Below, piece after piece: positions 8,494-16,213 of a stretch of DNA of 43,477 bases (its first letter is position 1; every line of letters starts with the position of its first letter). Both the position numbers and the translations under genes were made by a program. Source of the stretch: Kitasatospora sp. A2-31 (GTDB lineage Bacteria; Actinomycetota; Actinomycetes; Streptomycetales; Streptomycetaceae); assembly GCF_022288725.1 (NCBI RefSeq), contig NZ_JAKNTA010000023.1, positions 1 through 43,477 on the forward strand. Direction: 5' to 3'. A model generated the notes under the pieces. That model was given only the letters and a program-made list of their open reading frames with translations. It did not search any database and was not told where the DNA came from.

Positions 8494-8938
8494 ATGAGCA
8501 CCACCACCGCCACCCCGCACACCGCCGCCGCCGTCGTCCCGCTCACCACCGCCGACGCCGAGACGCTGCTCGCCGCCGCCCGCACCGCCGCCGAGGCGGC
8601 CGGAGTCCCGGTCAGCATCACCGTCCTGGACGCCGGCGGGCACCTGCTCGCCTTCCGCCGCGACGACCGCGCCGTGCTGATCTCCGGCGAGACCAGCACC
8701 CGCAAGGCCTACACCGCCCTCCAGCTCGACGCCCCGACCGCCGACCTGACCGCCGCCGTCCAGCCCGGCGCCCCGTTCCACACCCTGCCCACCGCCCTGG
8801 ATCGCCCGCTGCTGTTCATCGCCGGCGGCCTGCCCGTCCACCGCGACGGCCGCCTGATCGGCGCCCTCGGCATCGGCGGCGGCGCCCCCCGAACAGGACC
8901 ACGCCTTCGCCACCACCGCCCTGCGGGCACTCGCCTGA
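8494..8938 (+). pseudogene. GlcG/HbpS-like heme-binding family protein, frameshifted near the 3' end
   Basis: The first 130 codons match the GlcG/HbpS family (PF03928): LTTADAETLLAAA, VSITVLDAGGHLLAFRRDD, ETSTRKAYTA, then LIGALGIGGGAP. At 8885-8890 there is a run of six Cs. Read as is, the frame continues as an unrelated Arg/Pro-rich tail to 9285. With five Cs it continues as PEQDHAFATTALRALA and stops at 8936-8938, which is the normal family ending (about 147 residues). A strong terminator hairpin begins 17 bases after that stop, so this is the original end. The change is either a recent mutation or a sequencing error. Confidence 0.8.
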
Positions 8939-8954
8939 CCCCGCCCCCGCACGC

Positions 8955-8988
8955 CGGCCGGGCACCGTGGATGAACGGTGCCCGGCCG
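8955..8988 (+). terminator. Rho-independent-type hairpin after the GlcG-like gene
   Basis: A 14-base perfect stem (8955-8968 with 8975-8988; core GGGCACCGT/ACGGTGCCC) surrounds a six-base loop. It has no T tract, which is common for actinobacterial terminators. It lies just after the restored GlcG stop and inside the frameshifted extension. Confidence 0.75.
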
Positions 8989-9212
8989 ACCGCGGTCCGG
9001 GACAGGGGTGGGGGGCGGGGCCGGATCGCACTCGCGCGGGCCCTCGGCAACCCGGCCATCGCCGCGCCCGCCTCGACGACGCGGCCACCGTGGACGTCGG
9101 GCTCGCCGAGGCCGCAACCGCCGCCCTGGAGCGGCACCACTCCCCCGGCGGGACACCGGCGTTCCGACGTTCACCAGCCGGGCCTTCCGGCTGTCCGGGC
9201 CGGGTCGGCCGG

Positions 9213-9464
9213 TCAGCCGATCCGGCCGAGGTGGATCACGACGATCGTGACGGTGGTCCCGGTGATCTCGTACAGCACGCGGTAGCGTCCGATGTGCATC
9301 CTGCGCAGGTCGGGCGAGCCGTACTCCGCAGTGCCTGCCGGGCGCGGGGAGTCGGCGAGCAGGTCGACGGAGTCCATGACCTGCCGCAGGCCCTCGGGGT
9401 CGTCGTTGAGGAACCGGGCGGCGGCGTTGATGGCCGGCTCGTCCCAGATGATCGTGTAGCTCAA
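9213..9464 (-). CDS. RelE/ParE-family toxin
   Basis: 83 residues, typical for the family. The N-terminus SYTIIWDEPAINAAARFL, the middle DLLADSPRP and the C-terminal beta strands RRMHIGRYRVLYEI plus TVTIVVIHLGRI match RelE-like mRNA interferases that cleave ribosome-bound mRNA. The conserved basic RYRVLYEI segment is present. The start codon is TTG at 9464 and overlaps the antitoxin stop by four bases (TTGA), the expected antitoxin-first coupling. Confidence 0.88.
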   Translation of the reverse strand: MSYTIIWDEPAINAAARFLNDDPEGLRQVMDSVDLLADSPRPAGTAEYGSPDLRRMHIGRYRVLYEITGTTVTIVVIHLGRIG

Positions 9465-9718
9465 GTGGAGGGCCCCAGGCCGAGCCGGGCGCGGACCTGC
9501 TCGTGCGGCACGCCCGTCGTCTCGCCCGCCGCCTGGCGCACCCGGTACTGGGCCAGGGCGAGGGCGTCCTCCAGCTCAGCGAGCTCCTGGGGGTTGATGA
9601 GAACCGCGGCGGGCTGGCCGTGGTCGGTGATGGTGATGCGCTCGCGGGCGTGGGAAGCACGCCGCACCAGCGACCCCAGGCAGGCCCGGGCCTCCGTGAT
9701 CGGCAGGGTGTCACTCAT
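9461..9718 (-). CDS. Phd/YefM-family antitoxin
   Basis: 85 residues. The N-terminal DNA-binding region LPITEARACLGSLVRRA is followed by ERITITDHGQPAAVLINPQEL, the Phd/YefM signature, and a C-terminal tail that would wrap the toxin. ATG at 9718 touches the palindrome described next. There is no ribosome site at normal spacing (GGGAAG is about 20 bases upstream), while TACAGT lies 7 bases before the ATG, so the message may be leaderless. It should neutralise the RelE-like toxin and repress the operon. Confidence 0.88.
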   Translation of the reverse strand: MSDTLPITEARACLGSLVRRASHARERITITDHGQPAAVLINPQELAELEDALALAQYRVRQAAGETTGVPHEQVRARLGLGPST

Positions 9719-9733
9719 GTACAGAACTGTACA
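9718..9733. promoter_or_regulatory. Toxin-antitoxin operator palindrome
   Basis: TGTACAG AA CTGTACA is a perfect 7+2+7 palindrome whose edge overlaps the antitoxin start codon. A third half-site, CTGTAC, is at 9747-9752. On the minus strand the palindrome contains TACAGT, a candidate -10 box. Binding of antitoxin or the complex here would block initiation. Confidence 0.65.
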
Positions 9734-9975
9734 CTTCCCGCTTCTTCTGTACGGGAGATCGCCGGGTGGAGGCGCGGGCGGCAGGGTGGCGGCGGACGCC
9801 GGCGGAGCTCGGGCCGTAGGACACGGCGACGTGGTCGGCGGCCAACAGGGGTGAGCAGGAGCACCGTGGCCCGGCTCGCGGCCGGCGCCGCCCCGAACCG
9901 CCTTTTCAGCGGGATCTTGCGAGGAACCCCGGCCCATTAGGACTCCGTCGGGAAATTCGCAAACCGGGTAGACGA

Positions 9976-10285
9976 TCAAGCTGCCAGGTCGAGCGTGGCC
10001 AGGTGTGAAGTGCGGGTCATGCCGAGTGGGGTGTCGGTGAGCCAGGCGTTGAGCCGGATGAGGTTGATCGCGGTGGCGGCGAGTACGTTGCCGAGGTGGG
10101 TCTTGGGCAGTCCGGTGTAACGGGTGCGGCGGATGCCGGTCCGGCGGACAGCCTGCGAGATCGTGCCCTCGACACCGGCCCGGACGTCGTACCGCTTCTT
10201 CCAGCCCTCGGTCTGCTGCTCTTGGCGGCGCCGCCAAAGGACTTGTTGCTGTTCGCGGGGCAGGAGCGTCAGCTGGCGGCCATAC
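9976..10285 (-). pseudogene. 3' remnant of an IS1182-type transposase
   Basis: The minus-strand frame encodes about 100 C-terminal residues of a DDE transposase: LTLLPREQQQVLWRRRQ, then RYDVRAGVEGTISQAVRR, GLPKTHLGNVLAATAINLIR and a tail ending TSHLATLDLAA. This is the usual end of actinobacterial IS1182-family transposases (AxVEGTIxQAVRR...KTHLxxVLTATAxNxxR). The catalytic DDE portion is absent. The remnant is cut at its 5' side where the tnpB start begins, at about 10275-10295. GGACTCCGTCGGGAAATTCG at 9941-9960 may contain the old element end. Confidence 0.75.
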
Positions 10286-10294
10286 TTGCCATTC

Positions 10295-11455
10295 ATGAAG
10301 ATCGTGACGCAGGTGAAGCTGATGCCGGAGGCCGACCAGGCCGCCGCGCTGCGCTCCACCCTGCGCACGCTCAACGAGGCCGCGTGCTGGGTGTCCGGCA
10401 TCGCCTTCGAGCACGATGTCCCGCGTGAGTACGAGCTGCGCAAGCACACCTACGCAAAGTTGAAGGCCCGTGGAATCGGGGCGCAGGCCGCGCAGCACGT
10501 GATCAAGAAGACTCGTGACGCCTACACCACGTTGAAGGCGAACATGCGGGCCGGGAACCTTGGCAAGCCCGGCAGCAAGCGCCGGACCAAGGCCGAGACC
10601 AAGCCGATCGCCTTCCGCCCCGAGGCCGCGCAGCCCTACGACGACCGCTGTTTGAGCTGGCAGTACGACCAGCAGACCGTGTCCATCTGGACCATGTCCG
10701 GGCGACTCAAGGGCGTGCGGTTCGCGTGCTCGCCGGACGCTCTCAAGACTCTGCGCGACCACCGCAAGGGCGAGAGTGACCTGATCGAGCGCGACGGCGC
10801 GTTCTACCTGATCGCCGTCTGCGACGTGCCCGAGAAGCCGCTCAACGAGAACCCGGATGGGTTCCTCGGAGTCGATCTCGGCATCGTCAACATCGCCACC
10901 ACCAGCGACGGCACCCGCCACGCCGGGCGCGGCCTGAACCGCCACCGCAAGCGTCAGCTCGACCTGCGGAAGACGTTGCAGGCCAAGGGCACCAAGTCCG
11001 CAAAGCGACTGCTCAAGAAGCGCGCCCGTAAGGAAGCCCGCTACGCGGCGGACGTCAACCACTGCATCTCCAAGACCATCGTCACCACCGCTGAACGCAC
11101 CTCACGCGGTGTCGCTCTGGAAGACCTGAGCGGCATCCGCCAGAGGGTACGGCTCCGCAAGGACCAGCGGACCTCTCTGCACTCGTGGAGCTTCCACCAG
11201 CTCGGCCAGTACATCGAGTACAAGGCCAAGCGCGCTGGCGTGCCGCTGGTGTACGTCGATCCGGCGTACACCAGCCAGACATGCTCCGAGTGCGGACACA
11301 TCGACCGGAAGAACCGGGCGAACCAATGCGAGTTCGCGTGCCGCGCCTGCGGCGTCATGATGCACGCGGACCTCAACGGCTCCCGCAACATCGCCGCTCG
11401 CGGCGCTGCTGCGTGGACAGCGGGGCGTCAGTCATGCGTCCCAGAGCCAGCCTGA
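10295..11455 (+). CDS. tnpB: RNA-guided endonuclease TnpB
   Basis: 386 residues, a full-length TnpB. The RuvC nuclease residues are all visible: Asp194 in GVDLGIVNIAT, Glu276 in VALEDLSGI and Asp359 in HADLNGSRNIA. The zinc-binding insert has Cys330, Cys333, Cys349 and Cys352 (CSECG and CRACG). The N-terminal wedge/REC region starts MKIVTQVKLMP, as in the actinobacterial group. ATG 10295 is chosen because this is the conserved N-terminus. It probably cuts DNA guided by an RNA made from its own 3' end and the flanking right end. It looks intact while the neighbouring transposase is a fragment. Confidence 0.93.
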   Translation: MKIVTQVKLMPEADQAAALRSTLRTLNEAACWVSGIAFEHDVPREYELRKHTYAKLKARGIGAQAAQHVIKKTRDAYTTLKANMRAGNLGKPGSKRRTKAETKPIAFRPEAAQPYDDRCLSWQYDQQTVSIWTMSGRLKGVRFACSPDALKTLRDHRKGESDLIERDGAFYLIAVCDVPEKPLNENPDGFLGVDLGIVNIATTSDGTRHAGRGLNRHRKRQLDLRKTLQAKGTKSAKRLLKKRARKEARYAADVNHCISKTIVTTAERTSRGVALEDLSGIRQRVRLRKDQRTSLHSWSFHQLGQYIEYKAKRAGVPLVYVDPAYTSQTCSECGHIDRKNRANQCEFACRACGVMMHADLNGSRNIAARGAAAWTAGRQSCVPEPA

Positions 11456-11540
11456 CGGCAGCTCTCAGACGTGGGAGGCCACGCGACAGCCAGTCGCGCC
11501 CTACTCACAAACCCGATCCTTTAGGGCCGGGTCAAGTTGA
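11440..11540 (+). ncRNA. Candidate reRNA (omega RNA) and right end of the tnpB element
   Basis: In this family the guide RNA scaffold spans the tnpB 3' end and the element right end. Here 11511-11532 forms a stem (ACCCG with CGGGT, inner CC/GG, loop TTTA), the usual right-end hairpin shape, followed by CAAGTTGAC. If the element ends there, the guide would be the roughly 20 bases beginning about 11537. The exact boundary cannot be read directly. Confidence 0.45.
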
Positions 11541-11641
11541 CAACGGAGGACGACACCCTGCACAGTGCCGATCTCGCCGAGAGGCTCCTGTACGCCGCCC
11601 TCACCCGGCTCGGTCCACCCGACCTCCCACCGGCAGGTTGA
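11537..11641 (+). other. Short open fragment right of the tnpB element, no recognised gene
   Basis: A 35-codon frame from TTG 11537 to TGA 11639-11641 reads LTTEDDTLHSADLAERLLYA and continues with a Pro-rich end. It may be the tail of a gene interrupted by the insertion, or chance. The rest to 11749 is GC-rich with no gene I can support. The 5' part of the IS1182-type transposase is not found here. Confidence 0.25.
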
Positions 11642-11749
11642 GCGCAGGACGGCGCTGCGGGCCGCTGCGCCACCCTGGGCCGACGGCCGACGGTTGCCTT
11701 GCCCGGTGCGGGGGCGAACCGGGCCGGCGGCCGGCGGGGGGCGGGGTGG

Positions 11750-12907
11750 TCAGGGTGAGGGGCGTGGCGGTGCGGGCCGGTGGGGTGTGTGCCCGGGGCG
11801 GCGCAGTTCGGTGTAGACCGACCAGAGGACGGAGACGGCGGGGACGGCGACCACGGCGCCGATCACGCCGGCGGCGATGCTGCCCGCGAGGACGGAGATC
11901 GCGACCACGACCGGGTGGAGGCTGACCGCCCAGCTCATCACCAGCGGGTGGAGCAGGTGGCCCTCGATCTGGCCGATCACCACGATCAGCAGCAGGACGA
12001 CGATCGCGATCACCGGGCCGCGGGCGGCCAGGGCGACGAGGGAGGCGATCAGCATCGCGATCGGCGAGCCGACCAGGGGGACGAAGGAGGCGAGGAACTC
12101 GAGGACGGTCAGCGGCAGGGCGAGCGGCACGCCGAGGAAGAACAGGGAGATGCCGACCATGATCGCGTTGGTGGCGGCGACGATGAAGATGCCGCGGGTG
12201 TAGCCGGCGAAGGTCCGCCACCCCGCGCGGCCGCCCCGGTCGAGGTGGTCGCGGGCGGCGGGCGGCAGTTGGAGGGCGACCCACTGCCACATCCGCTCCC
12301 CCGAGTGCAGGAAGAACACCGACATGAAGAGGGCGAGCGCGGCGCCGGTCGCGATCTCGAACACCCGGCCGGCACCGCTGACGGCCGTGCTGATCAGCGT
12401 CGAGCGGTGCTCGGTGACGAAGTCGGAGACCTTGCGCTGGAGGTCGTCGAAGGTCGACGGTGCGAGGCGGAAGGGTGCGCCCTCCAGCAGTTTCTCCAGC
12501 CGGTCCAGGCCGCCCTGGAACTCCTTGGCCAGGCGGGACACGTCGTCCGCGACGCTCTCGCCGATCAGGGCCAGCAGCCCGGCCGGGACCAGGATCGCCA
12601 CGGCCAGCCCGACCAGGACGGCGAGCGGGCGGGGCAGGACGCGCGCCGCCAGGTCGACCAGCGGGCGGACCACCGAGGTGATCACCAGGGCGAGGAACCC
12701 GGCCAGGGTGATCAGGTGGAAGCGCCCCAGCACCATCAGCACCAGGTACCCGACCGCGGCGACGACGAGCAGCCGCCACGCGTAGTCGGACAGGCGGCGC
12801 AGCACCGGGCCCGCGCCGCGTGCGGACGCCGCCGTGGGGCGGGGCGTCCGCACCGGGCCGGGGCGCACGGAGCGGGGGCGGGGGGATCCCGGGCGCCTCA
12901 CCGGCAT
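11750..12907 (-). CDS. AI-2E family transporter (membrane permease)
   Basis: 385 residues. After about 30 charged, Pro/Arg-rich residues come the paired helices WRLLVVAAVGYLVLMVLGRF and LAGFLALVITSVV, a soluble amphipathic region (about residues 95-170, SRLAKEFQGGLDRLEKLLEG), then five or six more helices with FVPLVGSPIAM and the C-terminal AVVAVPAVSVLWSVY. This is the PF01594 layout; members move small molecules or ions across the plasma membrane, and AI-2 is rarely the proven substrate. ATG 12907 is the first in-frame start without the long low-complexity extension. It lies downstream on the same strand as the NTF2-like gene, 247 bases away. Confidence 0.85.
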   Translation of the reverse strand: MPVRRPGSPRPRSVRPGPVRTPRPTAASARGAGPVLRRLSDYAWRLLVVAAVGYLVLMVLGRFHLITLAGFLALVITSVVRPLVDLAARVLPRPLAVLVGLAVAILVPAGLLALIGESVADDVSRLAKEFQGGLDRLEKLLEGAPFRLAPSTFDDLQRKVSDFVTEHRSTLISTAVSGAGRVFEIATGAALALFMSVFFLHSGERMWQWVALQLPPAARDHLDRGGRAGWRTFAGYTRGIFIVAATNAIMVGISLFFLGVPLALPLTVLEFLASFVPLVGSPIAMLIASLVALAARGPVIAIVVLLLIVVIGQIEGHLLHPLVMSWAVSLHPVVVAISVLAGSIAAGVIGAVVAVPAVSVLWSVYTELRRPGHTPHRPAPPRPSP

Positions 12908-13154
12908 GCCGCAGGGCCGTGCGCGGCGCGTCGCCGGGTGGTGCGGCGGGCGGCCGGTCCCGCGGGGCGGCTGTGGGGGTGGGGGGTGCTGGGGTGTGAA
13001 AGCGGCATGTGCCCTGGATAGCGGGCGGGGCGCCGCGCGGGCTGTTCCCGCGCCGACACACCGGCTCTCCGGGTGATCCGCGGGCGGTGCGGCTGGAGCA
13101 CTGCGGGGGCGCTTTCGGGCGGGGTACCGGTGCGGGCGGGCGGCCGTTGCGGTG

Positions 13155-13586
13155 TCAGTCGACCAGTCGGGGTGCGAAGTAGTCGCGCAGGCGGGCGATC
13201 CGCCCGTCGCGGATGCGGAAGATCTGCACCAGCGAGACGACCTCGTCGTCACCGTTCCCGGTCCCGTTCCCCGGTCCGTCGAAGACGGTGTCGATCTCGG
13301 CGATGAACACGTCGGGGTCGGCGGTGGTGTGCAGCACGTACCCGGACTTCGCCGGGTTCGGGGTGCGGCCGCCGCCGTCCTGCGCCTGCTTCGCGTAGTA
13401 GTCCGCCATCGCGCTGCGGATCTCCTCCCGGCCCACCAGCCGCCTGGGGAAGGCGGCGCCGGGCGGCACGAGCGGGGCCTCGAAGACGGCGTCCTCGGTG
13501 AAGTTCGCGGCGAGCGCGTCGGCGTCGCGGCTCATGGCCCCGGCCATGACGTAGCTCTGGAAGATCTCCTGCGGCGTTCGGGACAC
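13155..13586 (-). CDS. NTF2/SnoaL-like protein
   Basis: 143 residues. The N-terminal helix TPQEIFQSYVMAGAMSRDADALAANFTEDAVFEAPL and the later beta strands (GYVLHTTADPDVFIAEIDTVF, VVSLVQIFRIRDGRIARLRDYFAP) give the alpha+beta cone of the SnoaL/NTF2-like superfamily. Members include polyketide cyclases, isomerases and non-enzymatic binding proteins. No specific catalytic pair can be assigned. It lies 195 bases downstream of DoxX on the same strand, separated by a strong hairpin, so it probably has its own promoter. Confidence 0.82.
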   Translation of the reverse strand: MSRTPQEIFQSYVMAGAMSRDADALAANFTEDAVFEAPLVPPGAAFPRRLVGREEIRSAMADYYAKQAQDGGGRTPNPAKSGYVLHTTADPDVFIAEIDTVFDGPGNGTGNGDDEVVSLVQIFRIRDGRIARLRDYFAPRLVD

Positions 13587-13709
13587 GGCGGTCTCCCTGG
13601 ACTGGCTCGGGCTCGGACTCAGGTGGCCACATCATCACACCGGCGCGGGTGGGTGGGCGGTTTCCGGCGACGCCGCGGACTGCGGGCCGCGGCGGTGCCG
13701 GCGCCGTGC

Positions 13710-13746
13710 CACCGGCGGTGCCGCGTCCGTGGCGGCACCGCCGGTG
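13710..13746 (-). terminator. Strong hairpin after the DoxX gene
   Basis: A 15-base perfect stem (CACCGGCGGTGCCGC at 13710-13724 with its complement at 13732-13746) has a seven-base loop. It lies 35 bases downstream of the DoxX stop on the minus strand. Confidence 0.75.
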
Positions 13747-13781
13747 GGTGCTCCCCGCCGTCCCGGCGGCGACGTCCGGGG

Positions 13782-14129
13782 TCAGGCGGCGAGGCCGAGG
13801 CCGAGGGTGACGGCGACCGGGACGAGGTACAGGAGCGGGAAGGGCACGGTCTTGTACGAGCGGGCCCGCACGTTGGTGATGACGGCGCCGAGGAAGTAGA
13901 GGATCAGGCCGACTGCGGCGGCGATGCCGATGGCGGGGATCGCGAGGCCGACCAGCAGGCCGGCGGCGCCGGCGAGCTTGGCCAGCGCGAGCGGGGTCCA
14001 CCACGAGCGGGGCACGCCGTACTCGACGAGCGGCTGGGTGACGAACTCGGCGCGGCGGGCCAGCGAGAAGCCGGAGAAGCCGACCCAGAGGGCACTGACG
14101 ACGGCGAGGACGACGTAGGCGACAGACAC
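13782..14129 (-). CDS. DoxX-family membrane protein
   Basis: 115 residues with four membrane helices: AYVVLAVVSALWVGFSG, then a loop with the conserved PRSWWTPLALAKLAGAAGLLVGL segment, AIGIAAAVGLILYFLGAVITNVRA and PLLYLVPVAVTLGLGLAA. This matches small DoxX-like proteins often linked to redox balance or thiol stress, but no activity is proven for this type. GTG 14129 is preceded by AGGGG at good spacing; the upstream in-frame region is not conserved. It is divergent from the hypothetical gene at 14402. Confidence 0.85.
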   Translation of the reverse strand: MSVAYVVLAVVSALWVGFSGFSLARRAEFVTQPLVEYGVPRSWWTPLALAKLAGAAGLLVGLAIPAIGIAAAVGLILYFLGAVITNVRARSYKTVPFPLLYLVPVAVTLGLGLAA

Positions 14130-14401
14130 GGTGATACCCCTGATTCCTGAGGACGGAAGCCGGCGGAAGAGCCCCGTCCCGCTTCGCTGCACTTGCTCGA
14201 ACACTCCTTTGACCCGCCGCCCGCACCGGATGTGACAGCCCGCCGGAAGAAGTTTTCGCGGGCCTGTGCGGCGGGGCTCTCGCACGGCCGGCGCCGGGGT
14301 GGCGCGGGAGGTCGATGGGGCCGACTTCCCACGCCACACCCGTGCGGTCGCGGGGCCCGTGCGGTGGTCACGGCCGGACGGGGCTCTGGGATCATGGGCG
14401 G

Positions 14402-15286
14402 GTGAGTGGACCGGTGGAGGTGTGGCGACTGCCCGCGCGGGAGTTCGCGGCAGGGCGCAGGGTGTTCGCCTGGACGGTCGGGCCGGACGGTCGGCTGGCC
14501 GTGTTGCTGGGGTCCGAGGAGGACCTGACCGTCCGGCAGGGGATCGGCTACGTGACCTTGCCCTGTGACGTCGAGCTGGTGACGGTCGAGGGCGGGAGCG
14601 AGTGGCGCACGGCGCTGCCCGGGGTCACGGTCCATCCGCACCACGTCGCCCTGCTGCCCGGCGGCCGGACCCTGCTGGCCGCCGCCTGCGCCGACGAGCT
14701 GCCCGACGGGTGGGAGCGCAACGCCGTCGTGTACGGCCCCGACGGGTGGCCGGTGCGGGAGTTCACCCTCGGCGAGGACGTCCAGGCGATGGTGACCGAC
14801 CAGGCCGGGCGGATCTGGATCGCCTACGGGGAGGAGGGCGTCTACGGCCACCACCCCGCTTCGCAGGACGGCCTGCAGGGCCTGGACAGCGCCGGCCGCT
14901 CGCTGTGGCGGCCCCGGCGGGCGGAGCTCCCCGACTACCCGCAGGACGGGATCGCGGCCGCCACCGAGGGCCGGGCCGTCTGGCTGGCCTGGCTCGCCCA
15001 GGAGAAGGGGAGCTTCCTCACCCGGGTCGACCCCTTCGACGGCACCTCGTCGACGGTGGCGCTGCCCGTACGCCTGCCGACCGGGTTCGCGGTCACGGGT
15101 GACCGGGCGCTCTTCCTGCGCCACCCCGGCGAGCTGGTGCGGTGCCACCGCGTCGACGGGGCGTGGCGGGAAGTGCGGCGGGAACGGCTCGACCTGCCCG
15201 GCGAGCTGGACGGCACCCGGGCGTTCGGGCGCAGCGGTGTGCTGTGGTTCCGGATGGGCAACGGCTGGTACCGGGTGGAGGCGTAG
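14402..15286 (+). CDS. Hypothetical protein, possible beta-propeller
   Basis: 294 residues. I do not recognise a named family. Short segments repeat the pattern strand, turn with Asp/Gly, then aromatic: FAWTVGPDGRLAVLLG, NAVVYGPDGWPVREF, MVTDQAGRIWIAYGEEGVYG, GRAVWLAWLAQ and GRSGVLWFRMGNGWYRVE. These resemble blades of a six-bladed propeller, which would suit a soluble binding protein. It has no signal peptide or membrane segment. GTG 14402 is the first usable start because ATG 14395 in another frame stops at once. A terminator follows at 15361. Confidence 0.7.
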   Translation: MSGPVEVWRLPAREFAAGRRVFAWTVGPDGRLAVLLGSEEDLTVRQGIGYVTLPCDVELVTVEGGSEWRTALPGVTVHPHHVALLPGGRTLLAAACADELPDGWERNAVVYGPDGWPVREFTLGEDVQAMVTDQAGRIWIAYGEEGVYGHHPASQDGLQGLDSAGRSLWRPRRAELPDYPQDGIAAATEGRAVWLAWLAQEKGSFLTRVDPFDGTSSTVALPVRLPTGFAVTGDRALFLRHPGELVRCHRVDGAWREVRRERLDLPGELDGTRAFGRSGVLWFRMGNGWYRVEA

Positions 15287-15360
15287 CGGCCGGTCGGGTC
15301 GGTGGGCGCAAGCGTGCACCCCCCGACGGAAAGGCCTGGGCTCGGTGCGGTCCCGAAGGC

Positions 15361-15397
15361 CCTTGACGGCCCGTCGCGGTAGGGCGGGCCGTCAAGG
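15361..15397. terminator. Bidirectional terminator hairpin
   Basis: A 13-base perfect stem (CCTTGACGGCCCG at 15361-15373, complement at 15385-15397) with an 11-base loop lies between the convergent hypothetical gene (stop 15286) and the small membrane protein gene (stop 15448). It can serve both. Confidence 0.8.
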
Positions 15398-15447
15398 CTG
15401 GTGCGTGGGGACGGGCGGGGATGCCGTTCCGCGGCGCTGCGGAGCGG

Positions 15448-15624
15448 TCAGTCGAGTCGCTTGAGCCACCAGAACAGCAGGCCGATGGTTCCCGCGCCGA
15501 GGCCGTAGGCCGCTCCGCCGGCGGCCTTCAGCGCCAGCAGCCTTCGGTAGCGGCGGCCGGTGGTTCGGGGGACACGCGGCTTGCCTTCCGCGGGTGCTTC
15601 GGGTGTCGGCTTATCCTTCGTCAT
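15448..15624 (-). CDS. Small single-pass membrane protein
   Basis: 58 residues: a charged N-terminal half (MTKDKPTPEAPAEGKPRV, then RRYRRLL) and one C-terminal membrane segment (GGAAYGLGAGTIGLLFWWLKR). ATG 15624 has AGGAAGG upstream. The basic residues before the helix predict the N-terminus stays in the cytosol. I recognise no family. Its leader contains the strong hairpin at 15661-15703, so transcription must start downstream of that or read through it. Confidence 0.65.
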   Translation of the reverse strand: MTKDKPTPEAPAEGKPRVPRTTGRRYRRLLALKAAGGAAYGLGAGTIGLLFWWLKRLD

Positions 15625-15660
15625 GAGACCTTCCTGTCGCTGAGCAGGGGTGTCCTGGAC

Positions 15661-15703
15661 GAGGCCCCCGCCCCCTTCTCTCCAAGATCCGGGCGGGGGC
15701 CTC
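15661..15703. terminator. Strong hairpin upstream of the small membrane protein gene
   Basis: A 13-base perfect stem (GAGGCCCCCGCCC at 15661-15673, complement at 15691-15703) has a 17-base loop and is followed on the plus strand by ATCTATTT. As a plus-strand terminator it has no obvious gene to serve; on the minus strand it sits in the 5' leader of the 15624 gene. Confidence 0.65.
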
Positions 15704-16213
15704 ATCTATTTCGCACGCTAGATATGCATCTACGAACTTTCAATTACCAAACGCGCGAATCACCCTAGTGTCGCAATGGATTTGCGCAGCTCCGGGAAGC
15801 GGTCGCCAGCGAGGCTCTGTGACGTCACTTCCTGTGCCAGGCGGTCATGTTCGGGGCGAAGTCAGCCAGCACCGTCCAGCACTCCAGGCGAACCTTCCTT
15901 CGAATTCCGGGGGCATTGCTTCGCCAATTCCGGCACGCCGTACGAGAGGCGCCGGGGCCAGGGAACACCGAATGACATTTCAACGCAAGGGGGCAATTGA
16001 TCGGCAATTCCGCATTTCGGGGCAATAGGGGCGCGCGATCTGGCCGGCGCCCGGCCTGGCCACCCGGCCCGTAGGCACCCAGCGCAGTCGAAAGGTCACA
16101 AGACGCTACGGTAGGGGTGTGCGGGGCCGGCCGGTGGCCGGGGTCGCCGTCTTGGGGCGCCGTGGTCGGCCTGCCCCGTCCTCCGCCCGACCCATCGAAG
16201 GAGCGATCCTGCC
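15704..16213. other. AT-richer intergenic region without a supportable gene
   Basis: About 510 bases, clearly lower in GC than the neighbours from about 15704 to 16030. AATTCCG occurs at 15903, 15926 and 16006, and GGGGCAAT-like elements at 15990 and 16019. Open frames of 60-86 codons exist on both strands but lack family resemblance and clear ribosome sites. TACGGT at 16107-16112 could be a -10 box for the Nudix gene. It may be an old insertion remnant or a large regulatory region. Confidence 0.4.

Larger units (their letters stand above)
10275..11540 (+). mobile_element. IS200/IS605-type element carrying tnpB only
   Basis: The element consists of the tnpB gene and a right end with a TTTA-loop hairpin. 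No Y1 transposase (tnpA) is nearby. The left boundary is within about 20 bases of the tnpB ATG because transposase-remnant sequence reads up to that point, so the normal left end may be very short or deleted. The right boundary is near 11536-11540 (CAAGTTGAC). Confidence 0.65.

Noticed and set aside
8967..9854. Plus-strand frame over the GlcG tail and toxin-antitoxin genes
   Set aside because: It runs antisense to clear RelE and Phd genes and begins inside a terminator hairpin.
15768..16028. Plus-strand 86-codon frame and overlapping minus-strand 66-codon frame in the AT-richer region
   Set aside because: Neither has a recognisable family, good start context or coding-type base bias.
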